A stretch of DNA of 64,000 bases from Lepas anatifera (Eukaryota; Arthropoda; Thecostraca; Lepadidae): positions 620,001-684,000 of the forward strand of contig JAOTON010001574.1 in the NCBI GenBank assembly GCA_034440635.1, written 5' to 3'. Of this stretch, positions 1-10,718 are shown piece by piece. Every line of letters starts with the position of its first letter. Position 1 is the first letter of the stretch. The notes under the pieces were generated by a model that did not search any database, was not told the origin of the DNA, and saw only the letters and a list, made by a program, of their open reading frames with translations. A program made the position numbers and the translations under genes.

Positions 1-2370
1 CCTGTGGAGATGAGAGTTGCAAGTTTTGGCTTTGCACCTAGAAAATTAGATGCTGTTTGGTGCTCATGAAGTCAGGTAAACTGCAGGTAGGTTTCTTTGG
101 TGCCTACCTGCAGTTTTGGTGTCAATTTTATCAAATCAAACTTAACAAAATTGTAATGATTCCAAAAGTTTCCATTCAGCAGGTGAATGTGGTGCTGCTT
201 ATTGATCTGCTTCAATATTTCTAAATTTGCTGGATGATGGTTGTGGTATTAAGAGGTACTTGTCCTCTGGCTGGTACCTATATTTAGTTGCATGCATTGG
301 AGATATTTAAATTATATGTATTCTTTTAACAGAGTGTTAATTGAATGTATCCTTCAGTAGCTTAGTCTCAGCATGGTGACTGTACAGTCAAATGGTGGTT
401 GTCTGCTATCTTAGCAATGATGATCTAAGCAATGATTGATCATAGAAGCAGTTGTAGTAAGGGTACTAGACTCTGACAGACATATTATATTTCTGTATTT
501 TTATTTGGTACTTGATAACATTTTTGACTGATTAATATGCTCAGCTAATGGACGCATGCTTGTATTACAGCGCACACAACTTGTAATCACTGCACATATA
601 CTTAACCTTTTGTGTTTGGTACTAGAGTGTGTTTGTAATTCATTAGTCTCCAAACACTGTAAATTTAATTACTTTCATAATTCCACTTTTTGAGAATACT
701 TTTCACTCACTAAGACAGTTATTCTGGGAGCCATTTAAATCCTCGTTCAGGCAAAAGTTAATTTCGCTTCGGTAGCCATGTTGGTCGCGTCAGGGATTGG
801 GTAGAACCTGAATGTTCTTACCTCTGGATTTGTACGCAACTGTGTCACTGAAACTCCGTGGATGTGAATTAATGCAATCCTAAGCCTAAAGAGAGTGTAA
901 AACACTTCCTAACGTTAGACCTGATAAAAGCTTTCGGATCCACTGGTAGATTGCATGTAGAAATGCATTGGTGGGCCACAAACGAAGCAAGGACCCAACT
1001 GATTGTGTTAAAATTTTGAATCATTCGATAGGAAATACTGCACTAAGCCATATCATGAAGTCTACATATAATCTCAATCTTGTCAAAGGTTGTGGAGATA
1101 CAGAAGCATTATGCAGGATTCAGCCCCTCTTGGTGACTTGGCTTGGCTCGGAGACATGTCCCAGTGAGGGGTGCTGGCGCTCCTTCCACCCTCCAGTCTC
1201 GTAAAACGAAGAAAATATGGGTGGAAGGGTGGTGATACCGAAATTCTCTGAGGTTTTCATTTCAAGTGTGCCAAAAGCATACACTTACGATTGCGTAATA
1301 CCAAAAAAGTGATGAAGGTTAAAATACAAAAAAATGATCATAGTTGTTCCTCACTGCGATTGGACAAAAATAAAGTGAGAAATGAGCACAGGTCAGCCAA
1401 CTGAAAACAATATTCTTCTTTTCTAAAAAAAAATACCCAAAATAATTTATTCTGCTATATTAGAGGTACTTAAAGTAACACGAAGATTTAAGATCCGCTC
1501 CCAATGTCATGACCAAAGGCTGGGTAACGTTCTGATTTCATCCTTGTCTAATTAATATAGCATTCCAAACACATCGGATAAAAAGTTTGCCAAGATCTAA
1601 ACTTTGCACCTCTCGCAATCTGCCCTGGCACTGTCCCTGATACGACCGTCGCTCTAATAGTCTATTGTTCTGAGGACGTTTGTAGCAGGTCTGATCTCCC
1701 ATTGTATCCCAGCGAATGAGGCCGGCAGAACTTGGAGGGGAACGCGGATCAGCGGAGGAGCGGATCGGGCGAAAGCACCGCGGCAAATACACTTCCCGGA
1801 TACCACCCGGCTTCAGGGCTTACATGGTGGGGGCTACAATTGTTTAGATTTCCACACGTGGTGCTGTATTGTTGATGCATGAGGATAAACTCGACCACCT
1901 CGGTGGACATTTCACTAAAACTACTGCACTGAATCATGGATGGTTTAAGCATCATATGCCTGGTACTGTTCCGATTCAAATAGCAGATAATAACTATGCC
2001 TCAATATAAAACAAGTTGCAAACACTCGTCAATGAGGCAATGTTAGGCCCATTTAAGCATCCAAATTTGGAAACGAAAAATAGCCCTTTGAAAGTTCCTC
2101 ACCACCTTAAAAAATACTTCGTATTTATATGGTGACCATATCATGACGCCTGAAAAGGGATCACAGAAGTAACGTGTTTCTTCTGACACATAAAGAAACA
2201 AGGTTTTCTCTTATGACAAGTCTCCATGGATTTTTAGTGTTCAGTCGATAAGCAAAAGTAAAGACGTAGTCTAATCTAATACTTTGGTGATTTGAGGTCA
2301 TCTCTCTGCTTCAACAAGAAGCACAAAAGACATCATAAACATTCAGTAGAAGGTTAGAAACAGTCATAAG
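1..2370. other. Non-coding, no assigned feature apart from a hairpin
   Basis: The first ~900 bases are AT-rich and unstructured apart from the inverted repeat at 78-116. The open frames near 968-1204 and 1538-1979 lack recognisable domains or splice context. I see nothing else I can name. Confidence 0.5.
78..116. repeat. Short perfect inverted repeat
   Basis: AAACTGCAGGTAGG at 78-91 and its exact reverse complement at 103-116 are separated by 11 nt. The arms are 14 bp, which is too short for a normal microRNA precursor. It could be a cruciform or the relic of a palindromic element. Confidence 0.6.
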
Positions 2371-2379
2371 TGTCGCCAC

Positions 2380-2592
2380 CGGCAAAAAAGTGGGGGGGGG
2401 CAGCCAAACTTCAACCTGATGCTGACAAAAAAACTTTCAACATCAGGATCAAAAACTGTTCGAATTTGGACTGCTCGTTGCCTTCCGCAGCGGCTGGATA
2501 TAAGAATGTCCGGCTTTCTTTCATTTTAACTGAAATCGTGAAATTTTTGGCCAAAAAGTGGGGGCCAGGCCCCTGGCCCCCTTTTCCGACGC
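2380..2592. repeat. G-rich direct-repeat unit with near-palindrome, probable decayed MITE
   Basis: CAAAAAAGTGGGGG near 2382 recurs as CAAAAAGTGGGGG near 2551, about 170 bp apart. The second copy runs into a near-palindrome at 2560-2581 (GGGGGCCAGG, CC, CCTGGCCCCC). The layout resembles other small GC-ended elements in this window, but I could not define terminal repeats or a target duplication. Confidence 0.3.
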
Positions 2593-4360
2593 GTATGGTA
2601 ACAGTGCAGGAAAGGAGGGAGAGACACTGGCAAAAAGAAATCACGGCCTTACTTTAAATTATTCAAAAGCAAACTGGGTTGAAGTCTCCGGGCGAGTTGA
2701 AACATGATTGAAATCGCATACCAGCGCCACATTTAGACCGAGGAAGGAGGACATGTCAAACACAGTGTGAAATATGCAGAGGGGAAGGCAGCACTGGTGG
2801 TTTGCAGGAAAGTGCTCGTTCGTGTGCACGTTGTCAGTAGTGGTAGCGCGCTGCGCAGTCTTGTTGTAGAGACTCCTAACGAAATCGCACCAGCCATCTA
2901 ACTGGACTCGAATAAGTACACGTTGTTAGTAACTGGCGTAAGAGCTCTGCAGAATAAAACTATGCGGATACTGAGCGGAAAAAAGATGAGAAGAAATTCG
3001 AACCATGAAACAATCAACAACCGTGACAAAACAAAGTGCCGCGGTTTTTATTTCCGCTGACTCCACTTTTATGGATCTTAGACATTCATCATAATTGGTT
3101 GGCTGCAATTTCAGAGGACAGCCTAAAGCACAAATTGTCAGTACAAGGATGTGAATATAAAACAATCACACAGATAACGTTCCTGGGTTGATTCGGCTAC
3201 CGATTATTTAAAGAGGCATGCGACCTTCGTACACAGCCTTAGGACTTTTAAGGATAATCGATAGCGGCTTACGCAATGTCACGAAGACTTGCAGGCCAAA
3301 GCATGACAAGTCAGCAAATATAGGCGACGGAACAGACGGAGCGAAAGGGACATCGGGACACCATGGCCCTCTGAACGGTATATCCCATTGCAAAGAACTA
3401 ACCCTAAGCATACTTCTTTGGCGTTGACTGCCACATAGTGAGTCCCACCCGAGCCGATTATTTCACTGGTGCCCGGAATATCAGCCACAATCGTCGGTAC
3501 TCGAATCTAACTTTTACTGCCACAGTAGGTGGCCTTCTGTGGCAAGCTGCAAACATCGCTCACTTCATGACGACGGCACTGAGTGTCAGTGCTAGAAAAC
3601 CGTAATAATTAGGCTAAAAAAAACAACGAAAGTAATAGTGCAGCAGGGTCATTTGCATTCTGCACTCCGGCAGCCCCACCATTCTGCTGTCAAGCCAAAG
3701 TAGACAATCTATTACACACGATGTCGTCATTAAGACCCGTGCTTGAAATTTATTCGTATGCTATCACTTGAAGACGAAAAATCGGGTCACTGCCTCTCAT
3801 CCAGAATTCTTATCACAAGGCAGCTAGCCAAGCCTTACGACCTGAATGCCGATGCGTTCAAGTACATCCCGGCTTTGTTAAGGAAGGCCACGTAGCTATC
3901 CACTCGGCTGGTCAATGGCGTGTCTCCCATCTCTTTTATTCGGGTTTCTAACTCAATTTTTTCTATCGAAAACCATCAAGCATTCGCCCATAAATGGCCT
4001 TGTCGATATGTTATGAAGAAATAAAAATGGGTCAGATTTTTGCTGCCCTAAACAGCATAACAATACTGCACAAATTATGTACAAAGGGAGTCCTAAACAA
4101 CAACAACCGTATCAATATTCATCCACAGGGCATTACAACACATTTCTTTTTCTAATAAATAGCCATACATGATACTTCATCCATGCCGCCGTGCTTGGGT
4201 GAAAGTTCTTCGACCACTCCCGTGCACATAGCCTTGGTCTACGCTCTTCCACGTCTGATTAGAGTTAGCCTGCTGTAAAATTTAAGAGCCCAGTTGATAT
4301 CGTGCCAAGACCTGATTACTTCACAGCATCTGCGTTTGTTTCAGAACGTGGGCTTCATTC
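2593..4360. other. Non-coding, nothing assigned
   Basis: Open frames on both strands are short, overlap one another and show no recognisable domain. No tandem or terminal repeats are visible. Confidence 0.5.
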
Positions 4361-4367
4361 TGCTGCA

Positions 4368-4715
4368 CGCGGGCATGCATGCGTGCGTGTGTGCGTGCGA
4401 GCATAAGTGGAATGTGTATGTCTAATTGCTTACAGATTTATTTGTGTGCATGCATGTGAATAGTTCCATCGCAGACTTTCGAGTTACACGTATGCATGTA
4501 ATATTGTCATGTACATGCGATGATGATTAGAGTTTAAGGGCACTGCAGCTGCAGAGGCTATACGTGCCCGAGATGTCATGTGCATGCATGCTTGTGTGCT
4601 TACCTGAGTGATTTGTTACAGATTAGCTCATCATGTGTGATGTGGTTTTGTGTAAGCAATGCATGTATGAACGAATGAGCAGATGCGTAGACTTACAGAA
4701 GTGTGGATGCATGTT
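4368..4715. repeat. TGCATG-rich alternating purine-pyrimidine tract
   Basis: The tract contains repeated TGCATG/CATGCA words, for example near 4373, 4447, 4492, 4580, 4661 and 4708, and a run of GCGTGCGTGTGTGCGTGCG-like sequence at 4379-4400. Such alternating sequence can adopt Z-DNA. UGCAUG is the binding word of Rbfox splicing factors; on the gene's sense strand at least three copies are present. Confidence 0.4.
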
Positions 4716-4760
4716 GGCTTGTTCGTGCGCGGCAGAGACTTACCTGTTATACCTGCATTC

Positions 4761-5780
4761 TTAACCCTCGCCCCACCGGGGGCCATCGATGGCCCCCCTA
4801 AGGTTTTTCGGGATAGCAGAAAAACGACGAGGCGCAGCACCGCGGTTGAGGGCTCTACCTCTCACTACATCATTTTCCCATCATCCCTGAAATTTTTACC
4901 CCGGGTCACTCAAGGTCAGGTCACCAGACGAGGTCAACCAAGGTCACCTCACTTTACCTTTAGAGCTCTGTAAGAGCTACATTTCAAGTCGATCGATTTG
5001 AAACTTCCTACACTTCATGACCCCTCCAGAGTCTACAAGGTGTATATCCGGGATTTTTCGATTTCGTGCCCTGAGGTCAGGTCACGAGGCGACCTCTCCC
5101 ATTGGAAAAGCATGGGGAAAAGCTATTTCATGATATAAAAGCCACAAAAATGATTGCAAATACTCAGACTGCTCAGAACAACGTTTTTGGGCACCCTTTC
5201 ACGGATCCCAGGGTCATATTTGCCCTTTGACTTTTCCAAGGTCATCCAAGGTCACCAGAGGTCAAAAACAGTATTTTGACAATAACTTTTGACCTAATTG
5301 AGCTAGAGCGGTGAAACAAACACCATTGTGTTTGTCTTGTCACTGGCTTTCATTTGATATACGGCGAGGTCACTTTTTGACCTTTCGTGACCTCAGGTCA
5401 TATTAGGTCACGAGGTGACCTCTGGTGGTCAAACCACTGGCGGGAGGTCTTTACGTTCCACATAGCGGAAAAGTTCTGGCAATTTGCTATCAAATGTACT
5501 TTACCAGGCCTCAATAGCTCTAATGACATAAGAGTTATGCCCAGTTTGCTTAATCATTGCATATTTGAGTGAAAATAGCCGATCTTGACCTAATTTGACC
5601 TCTGGAGGTCAAACCATTGACCTGAGCACTAAAACATGCGAAGTATTTCTTACTGAATTCACGCGAGCTTTCTATTGCACTTTGCAGATTTGCGCTAACG
5701 CCCATATTTTCGAGTTAGAGGGGGGCCATCGATGGCCCCCCGGTGGGGCGAAGGTGGCCGACCCCGGTGGGCCGGGTTAA
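4761..5780. mobile_element. TTAA-flanked piggyBac-type MITE rich in AGGTCA half-sites, copy 1
   Basis: The element begins TTAACCCTCGCCCCACCGG and ends GGGTTAA, so it sits between TTAA tetranucleotides with CCCT/GGG termini, as expected of piggyBac-superfamily elements. Just inside each end lies the same 20-bp perfect palindrome, GGGGGCCATCGATGGCCCCC (4778-4797 and 5721-5740). The interior has no transposase frame, so it is non-autonomous. I count 20 exact AGGTCA/TGACCT hexamers, in direct, inverted and everted arrangements, where about 0.5 would be expected by chance. A second copy, nearly identical over 1 kb, is at 17432-18452. Confidence 0.8.
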
Positions 5781-6682
5781 AGAAAAGTGTCCCACTTTCG
5801 TAATGGCTTTTGAACTGAGATAGCAGTTTTGTAGAACGTGTTGAGAAACCACCATTGGCATATCTAATTCCATCTAAAGCACTCGGTACAAAATTTCCGC
5901 TAGCTTTAAAGTTCAAAGTAAAGGGGTTTATTGCCTTACTTCAAACCCTGAAAGAATACTTTCAATATGGTTGCAGTCATCTGATTGGTCATAAGCCCCT
6001 AAGCCCCACACACTCGCTGAAAATATCATGCTAGCGAGTGAACCAGCATGCAGCACCCCTGTGGACCGAAAACTTCGGGCGAGTAGTTGCTCGTTGCAAA
6101 GCGTAACTGGGCCGATGTGCGCCCAATGGCCGCACCACACATCACATTCTCCCTACCTCATACTTTCCAAAACAGATAACAATTTGTTAAATCCAATTCT
6201 GGAATTGTGTCTTTAAACCAGGCATATGCACCGTCTTCCAGCCACTGAATAAACGCGGTCGCCGTAACGACATCTGTCGTTCAGTTTTTGCGCCAGTGCT
6301 TAATAAGACCGAGAATGGACGGGCGGACCGAGAGTGCAATTGCCATGGCAAGTGAACAAATATTATGCTGATGATGAGAGCGGGCGTCCTCAGCGGAAAG
6401 TCGGTTGCAGGTCCCGTGATCATTTTACCATGTATTTGAATAGCCCCTGCATGCGATTTTTGTCGTACGGAAGCGTTGCAAATGGGCCGTTACAGCGAGT
6501 CTATGACTAAGGTTTGGGGTTTCACTGATTATTAGGTGATATTTTTATGACGTCACTTTTTGCTAGAAAAGAGGAGATATTTATGCTTATAGCGTATGAA
6601 AGTGGGGAAAATGTTGTTGCCTGATTGTAAGACCTCTAAGTTATTCATTTTATAATTTCGACAAGTGGTCCATTCCCTGTAA
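5777..6682. mobile_element. TTAA-type MITE with AAAGGGA-like ends, long copy
   Basis: The left end TTAAAGAAAAGTGTCCCACT and the right end AAGTGGTCCATTCCCTGTAA are inverted relatives. The first ~150 bp align with the element at 8443-8868, sharing CAGTTTTGTAGA and GAGAAACCAC. It shares its left TTAA with the right end of the preceding AGGTCA-rich element. At 906 bp it is about twice as long as its relative, so it may contain an unrecognised insertion around 6000-6500. No transposase frame is visible. Confidence 0.6.
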
Positions 6683-6966
6683 TGTTAGGTCCGGGCAGAA
6701 GTGTGCGTTTACATCTCTTTGGAGGTGCCCGGGCATTCCCAATGAAACGTTGGAGTGGTGTTAAAATATGCTTTAGATTGTGTTTTTAATTTTAAGGATT
6801 TTAAATTGGTTTATGCAGCTTGACAGGGGTGTGGAAAGTATAATACACACTTTATCTTATGCTGACACCTTTTAATACGTTGGCTACGGGCATTGTTTCC
6901 AGTCTGGGCACCCCCGAACCATGAAAAAATTCACATCCGTGGAATGCAGTCTTTCCGCCAGTCCAT

Positions 6967-7165
6967 CACTGGCGGGTCCAAGGGGACCAAAGGGGCCGTG
7001 GCCCCCGGCAAAACCTAAAATAGTATCTTTTAGCCCCCAAATGACCAAATTTTGACTGTTTTTTAATACTATGTTCTTGTGCTTTTTATCGATTTAGCGC
7101 CCCCCCAAAAAAAAACAAAGTTGGTTTGGCCCACCTCCAAAAGCTGCTCCTGGATCTGTCAATAG
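6967..7165. mobile_element. Probable hAT-type MITE, degenerate
   Basis: The left end CACTGGCGGGTCCAAGG and the right end CTGGATCTGTCA resemble the CAGTGGCGGATCCA termini of the elements at 33185 and 47122. The interior is rich in G and C runs. No clear 8-bp target duplication is seen, so the exact ends are uncertain. Confidence 0.4.
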
Positions 7166-8442
7166 GGTATATCAAGCTTAAAGCTCAAGAGGCTAATAAA
7201 CTTTGAATGACCCAAAAATAATGATTTCAAGGGCTTTTCAACGCACTTACTGCTAAGATCGTATGACGTCATCAGCTCTTTCCCTGCTGGAAGTACATTT
7301 GAGGCAAAACAACTTGTGTAATCCTTTATTGGCTGTGGACCAAATAAAGCTTAACAGCCCATCTGATAACGCAAGCGACGAAAAACCCAATCGCCGGAGA
7401 TGGGGAGGCCCAGCGCCGGTGTCGCCGCTCTGCGCCGCGCGTTATTTCCACCAGATGAAGCGGCACGCATCGCTCACCCGTGAACAGGGATCTGTGATCG
7501 TCATCAGCTGCGAACGTTTGCACAATCATCGTCTGTCAATTTGGGCGCGTCGGTCCAGCGCTCGGGCGAGCGTGCTCATGAGGAGGTGATAAGCACCTCG
7601 TAGAACTAGGACCACCGGCGAAGGGCTTACGGTACGACCGGATGTAGTGTCCAACCATGGTAACGAGTACCATGAGCGTTTTCCTGAGATTCACAAAGAC
7701 GGTTAGGCGGTGGATAGTGAGGTTTCGGTCGAGCGCCGGTCTATTACCGCGCTCCCATGGTTAACTGGGATCAAATGCCGGGCTGACACCAGCACGATGG
7801 CTAGCCTTGGTTTTCCACCATCCATAACTTGAGCACAATCCCGAAGGACAGAAGCTCCAAATTCATTTAACGTGGCCAGAAAGACATTGGTATAGCTGAC
7901 AAGACAAACGAACTCCGCGGCATATTCGCATAAAGTAACATCGTAACTGTCTTCCAACTGCCTGTTGACTTTTACGCGTGTAGAAAATTTAAACAACAGC
8001 CAGAAGTTGTCTTACCACACTCGTCGCATGATGTCAGAGCATCGGAAATGAGCTTATCGTGTACCGAGAATTATTCGACACCTCATTTATGGCTCATCAA
8101 TTATTTCACAGATCAATCACACGGACACAAATTTACAACCACTACGCAGTCATCGAGATAAAAGGTAGGTAGGATCTAATCCCGAAGCCCTTGGAATTAC
8201 CTCCCTTGCTGCATCACTCTCAGTTCCCTTAGTAATCACCTCTCTCTTCTCATGCTCTATGTACCGTCGAAAGATTGCGTTTGAGAATCGTAACCAGCAC
8301 AAATGCGGCCGCTTTGCTGATGTGTAATGCGGTGTTCTGTATGCAGGGCAGCTGTACCGCGGAAGATGTGTCTATATAAGGCAGACCATTCCATTACACT
8401 ACATTTCTTACACGTCATCCGACGTCCACTTGAAAATAGCGC
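7166..8442. other. Non-coding, nothing assigned
   Basis: It holds one CRE palindrome at 7264-7271. Frames up to 108 codons (7263-7589) and 97 codons (7703-7996) have no recognisable domains or convincing splice sites. Confidence 0.45.
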
Positions 8443-8868
8443 TTAAAGGGAGTGGTCCACTTTTATAATGGATGTTAAATTGACAGCAGTTTTGTAGAGC
8501 GTGCTGAGAAACCACTTTTGACGTTTCATTTCACCCACTACATTTCCGAGCACTTTAAAGTCCAAAATAAAGGGCACTATGCCTGAATTTAAATCATGAA
8601 AGAATCCTTTTCCATCTGGCAACGCATGTCACGTGATAAATGTTAACAAATGACATCGTTTTTTATAACCTCACATTCCGCAAGCAACCAGCACAGCTGA
8701 GCTTCGTAAGTACACGCGATCCTTTGGCCAACCCAGGGTTGCAAAAAAGGCCATATGTTTTTGAGCGACTAAAGTTGGAAACAAAACGTAGTTTCCTGCT
8801 TTTTGGACCTATGTTGTCCATCGATAGACCCTTTTCACAATTTCGCTAAAGTGGTTCATTCCCTTCAA
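8443..8868. mobile_element. TTAA-type MITE with AAAGGGAGTGG ends, short copy
   Basis: The left terminus TTAAAGGGAGTGGTCCACTT and the right terminus AAAGTGGTTCATTCCCTTCAA form imperfect terminal inverted repeats with TTAA/TCAA at the outer edges. Length is 426 bp and there is no coding capacity. It is homologous to the element at 5777-6682. Its right TCAA is also the left boundary of the AGGTCA-rich element at 8865-9712. Confidence 0.7.
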
Positions 8869-9712
8869 CACGCGCATTGACGGGGGTCTGAGCCACCTTC
8901 GAATTGACGGGGGGGCGGGTACCCGCCCCCTAAGATCTCGAGAACCACGGTAGGTAGCGAAAAACGGTAAACGGCGTTGGGCTGCCCATCCACTTCTCCA
9001 TCGAAAATATTTGAACCATTTTTTTGTCAGGTCACATTTAAGGTCACGAGAGGTCAAAACATGCCCGCCATAGGGATAACATGTAAAATTCAGTTTTTCG
9101 GGCATTACATCTGAACAAGTAAAGATAGAGCAAAACGACTTGAACTATATGAATCCTCTTAGCAAGCCGAATCGAATGATATATAATTTGACCTTGCTAG
9201 GTCAAATCAAGGATTTGACCTGACCTGAGGTCAGGTCAGGGTCAAATTATATAAAATACATATCATTAGAACGGCAAAGCCTAGGCGAGTCTAATGCAGC
9301 TAACATAAATGCTCTATCACCATCCGTTACTGAGTTATTCCGTAAAAACCATTTTTCCCATGTATTTCCAATGGAGAGGTCATGCCTCGTACCTGACCTT
9401 AGGTCATCGATATAAAAAATACCGGAACATATGTTAGAGAACTCGGTGGGGCCATTATGTGATATGAGTTTCAATCGGATAAGTTCACCCTGCTCCGACT
9501 TATGCTATCTTAAACTTTTTTTGAGGTCGGGTCACTTGACCTGTACTGGTGACCTGACCTGAGATGACCTAACCTTAAAATTTTCCCAGAAGTTGTAAAA
9601 ATGATGAGGGAAAAGGTATACCAAGTACGGCGGCGCTACGCGCCGCCGTTTTTCTATTGTCTCCGAAAAACCCGAGGGGGCGGGTACCCGCCCCCGCCAA
9701 TGCGCGTGTTAA
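8865..9712. mobile_element. TTAA-type MITE rich in AGGTCA half-sites, second family
   Basis: Termini are CACGCGCATTG-A/G-CGGGGG inverted repeats just inside TCAA (left) and TTAA (right). A perfect palindrome, GGGGGCGGGTACCCGCCCCC, lies at 8911-8930 and again at 9676-9695, where the 4761-5780 family has a different palindrome. Subterminal motifs (TTTTTCGG, AGAAAAACG, a GC hairpin, then a CATCATTT tract) are shared with that family, so they are related. I count about 16 exact AGGTCA/TGACCT words in 848 bp, including a 23-bp inverted cluster near 9217-9239. No transposase frame is present. Confidence 0.75.
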
Positions 9713-9904
9713 GAGATACATTCGCGCTGTCATAGCACGCAAATGGCGACTCTGGTTCGTATGAGGAAATGTGGTACTTCTATAATAGGCTCTCAACAAC
9801 ATTCTTGTCGAACATGCCGACAAACATTTGGAATTATTTATTGCTAGCCCCAAAAATCTCGGTTTGAGGACAATTAAGCGTGCTCATAGTTGGACCCAGC
9901 CCCA

Positions 9905-10700
9905 CCATCCGTATATCCGTATATCCGTATATCCGTATCCGTATATCTACCTCACCATCCAGCCCCTCACTCCGTATATCTACCCCACCATCCAGCCCCT
10001 AACCCCGTATATCTACCTCACCATCCAGCCCCTCACTCCGTATATCTACCCCACCATCCAGCCCCTCACTCCGTATCTCACTCCGTATATCTACCCCACC
10101 ATCCGTATATCTACCCCACCATCAAGCCCCTCACTCCGTATATCTACCCCACCATCCTCACTCCGTATATATCTACCCCACCATCCAGCCCCTCACTCCG
10201 TATATCTACCCCACCATCCTTACTCCGTAATCTACCCCACAATCCTCACTCCGTATATCTACCCCACAATCCTCCTCCGTATATCTACCCCACCATCCAA
10301 CCCCTCACTCCGTATATCTACCCCACCATCCAGTCCCTCACTCCGTATGTCTACCCCACAATCCTCACTCCATATAGATCTACCCCACCATCCAGCCCCT
10401 CACTACGTATATCTACCCCACCATCCTCACTCCGTAATCTACCCCACCATCCTCACTCCGTAATCTACCCCACAATCCTCACTCCGTATATCTATCCCAC
10501 CATCCAGCCCCTCACCCGTATCTCACTCCGTATATCTACCCTACCATCCAGCCCCTCACTCCGTACATCTACCCACCATCCAGACCCTCACTCCGTATAT
10601 CTACCCCACAATCCTCACTCCGTATATCTACCCCACCATCCAGCCCCTCACTCCGTACATCTACCCCACCATCCAGCCCCTCACTCCGTATATCTACCAC
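9905..10700. repeat. 33-bp minisatellite with shorter variants
   Basis: The array opens with about four CCGTATAT units. It continues with a 33-bp unit containing CCGTATATCTACCCCACCAT followed by CCAGCCCCTCACT, interspersed with ~27-bp units lacking CCAGCCC. Because 33 is divisible by three, it is open in two frames with 11-residue periodicity (YLPHHPAPHSV and IYPTIQPLTPY). I regard those frames as a by-product, not genes: they have no start context, domain or splice signals. Confidence 0.9.
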
Positions 10701-10718
10701 GCCGCGGCGTGGTAGATA
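10691..10718. repeat. 28-bp perfect palindrome at the minisatellite edge
   Basis: The half-site TATCTACCACGCCG is followed immediately by its exact reverse complement. The outer bases derive from the minisatellite unit (TATCTACC), so the array ends by folding back on itself. Confidence 0.85.

Noticed and set aside
9905..10700. CRISPR-like regular repeats
   Set aside because: Units are contiguous with no unique spacers, in a eukaryotic-type sequence. It is a minisatellite.
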